NCBI GenBank assembly: GCA_007116425.1
Contig: SKIL01000049.1
Coordinates: 1 to 6,297, forward strand
Direction: 5' to 3'
DNA: 6,297 nt
Source of the DNA: Bacteriovoracaceae bacterium
Lineage (GTDB): Bacteria; Bdellovibrionota; Bacteriovoracia; Bacteriovoracales; Bacteriovoracaceae
Shown here: positions 5,494-6,297 of the stretch, one piece after another
Position numbering within the stretch: position 1 is the first letter of the stretch
Layout: each line of letters begins with the position of its first letter
Notes under the pieces: generated by a model
What the model was told of the DNA's origin: nothing
Seen by the model: only the letters and a program-made list of their open reading frames with translations
Databases searched by the model: none
Translations under genes and position numbers: made by a program

Positions 5494-6297
5494 AAACATT
5501 GCGCTTAATCTTTTTTTCTTTATTTCTTAGTTTTGGTTTTTTGTTTCAAATAAAAGCTCAAGACGTTGAAAACTCAAAAGGAGATCAGGGCCTAATTTTT
5601 ACGGACTTTCGACCTGGTCAATACCGGGCGTGTGAGGATAGCGTAGCGGAGCAGGAGATTGAATTCCTAAAATCACTTTTGCCTCCGCAAAGGTTATTGC
5701 TCAGCACTCAAATTCATATCACTCATCACCAAAGAAACCTCCCAGGTCACGATGGGAGGAGTAGACAAACCTTTATCTTAAGGTCTGATAGTCATTTTTT
5801 TAGTGTGATTAATTCACCTTTTGAACGAAGAGGTGAAGTACTCACCGACCCCAGACTTATTGGAGTTGATTTAAAGCACCTTTTTCCAGGTCTTTATTTT
5901 TACAAATATCCTGAGCATAGAATTGTTTGTGGGATCACCACAGATCACAATCAAAGAAAAATTCTAACTTTAAGAATTTTTAAAATTAGCCCTATCTCAA
6001 TTGAAATCTCCGGGCCTTATCGCGAAGGTTTAGATCGCCCATGGACGATTGAAAAAGTACTTTATGAAAATAAAGTCACGGGACAAGCTCAGTCACATTC
6101 AACTTCATATCAAAGTTGGAAGAACCACTATCAAAACACATGGATCCCTTCCGAAATTCTGATTAATCAACTGCTCTCCAGTGGACAAAAAAGGTCTACG
6201 ACTAATCTTACAGTTCAAAGAATCAATTTTGTTTCAAAAGAAGAAGACATCGCCTTTTTACTTGACGATAATGCTCTCCCCTTAAGCTCCAGGCGAA
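5490..6297 (+). CDS. Secreted protein of unknown function coupled to trxB (3' truncated by window)
   Basis: The ATG overlaps the trxB stop (ATGA at 5490-5493), and the frame stays open for 269 codons to the window end, so the C-terminus is missing. Residues 1-23 form a clear Sec signal peptide (KTLR, then a hydrophobic LIFFSLFLSFGFLFQ, cleavage likely after IKA). The mature part is soluble and beta-rich: QRLLLSTQIHITHH (68-81), QTFILRSDSHFFSVI (93-107), LFPGLYFYKYPEHRIVCGI (131-149), RKILTLRIFKI (156-166). It contains two cysteines, at 48 and 147, which could form a disulfide in the periplasm. There is no lipobox and no transmembrane segment after the signal. No separate ribosome site is obvious beyond A-rich trxB coding sequence, as expected for coupling. 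I recognise no family; a LolA-like or other periplasmic beta fold is possible but not supported by a motif. Confidence 0.82.
   Translation, partial: MKTLRLIFFSLFLSFGFLFQIKAQDVENSKGDQGLIFTDFRPGQYRACEDSVAEQEIEFLKSLLPPQRLLLSTQIHITHHQRNLPGHDGRSRQTFILRSDSHFFSVINSPFERRGEVLTDPRLIGVDLKHLFPGLYFYKYPEHRIVCGITTDHNQRKILTLRIFKISPISIEISGPYREGLDRPWTIEKVLYENKVTGQAQSHSTSYQSWKNHYQNTWIPSEILINQLLSSGQKRSTTNLTVQRINFVSKEEDIAFLLDDNALPLSSRR

Noticed and set aside
1..6297. CRISPR array, tRNA, rRNA, insertion sequence, prophage or toxin-antitoxin pair
   Set aside because: No regularly spaced repeats, cloverleaf-like segments, transposase motifs or terminal inverted repeats were seen on either strand.

Overview
The window reads as ordinary chromosomal DNA (visually about 40% GC) from a Gram-negative bacterium. 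It has a thioredoxin reductase of normal bacterial type, several Sec-type signal peptides, and three proteins or protein ends that look like outer-membrane beta-barrels finishing in an aromatic residue. The Shine-Dalgarno sites, the frequent GGCC in coding DNA and the mix of many exported proteins of unknown function would suit a Bdellovibrionota/Bacteriovoracia-type organism. That placement is my inference; no rRNA or phylogenetic marker other than trxB is present. I see no mobile element, tRNA, rRNA or CRISPR.

Layout. Positions 1-267 (+) are the 3' end of a beta-barrel gene. It converges, with no gap between the two stop codons, on a minus-strand gene (268-1203) for a non-haem iron/2-oxoglutarate oxygenase of the isopenicillin-N-synthase-like family. 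Upstream of that, a 123-base gap carries a possible promoter and a cluster of GATATTA-type repeats. Next comes a tight minus-strand pair (1327-2430 and 2442-4064, 11 bases apart). Both encode exported proteins with the same plan: signal peptide, a small N-terminal domain recognisable as shared between the two, a family-specific middle, and a C-terminal beta-barrel. A divergent intergenic region (4065-4236) has two hairpins and a good promoter that points right.

The right half is on the plus strand: a 66-residue acidic-tailed cytoplasmic protein of unknown function with a GTG start (4237-4437), then trxB (4552-5493). A further secreted protein of unknown function follows; its start codon overlaps the trxB stop (ATGA) and it runs off the window at 6297. 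The last three probably form one transcription unit.

How they fit together. TrxB supplies reduced thioredoxin in the cytoplasm, and the coupled downstream protein is exported and has two cysteines, so a redox link is possible but unproven. The tandem barrel proteins look like a lineage-specific envelope system, and the partial gene at the left edge may be a third relative. The oxygenase has a complete active site but no pathway partner in view. In all three complete minus-strand genes the longest reading frame starts too early; a downstream ATG with a proper ribosome binding site is the better start.
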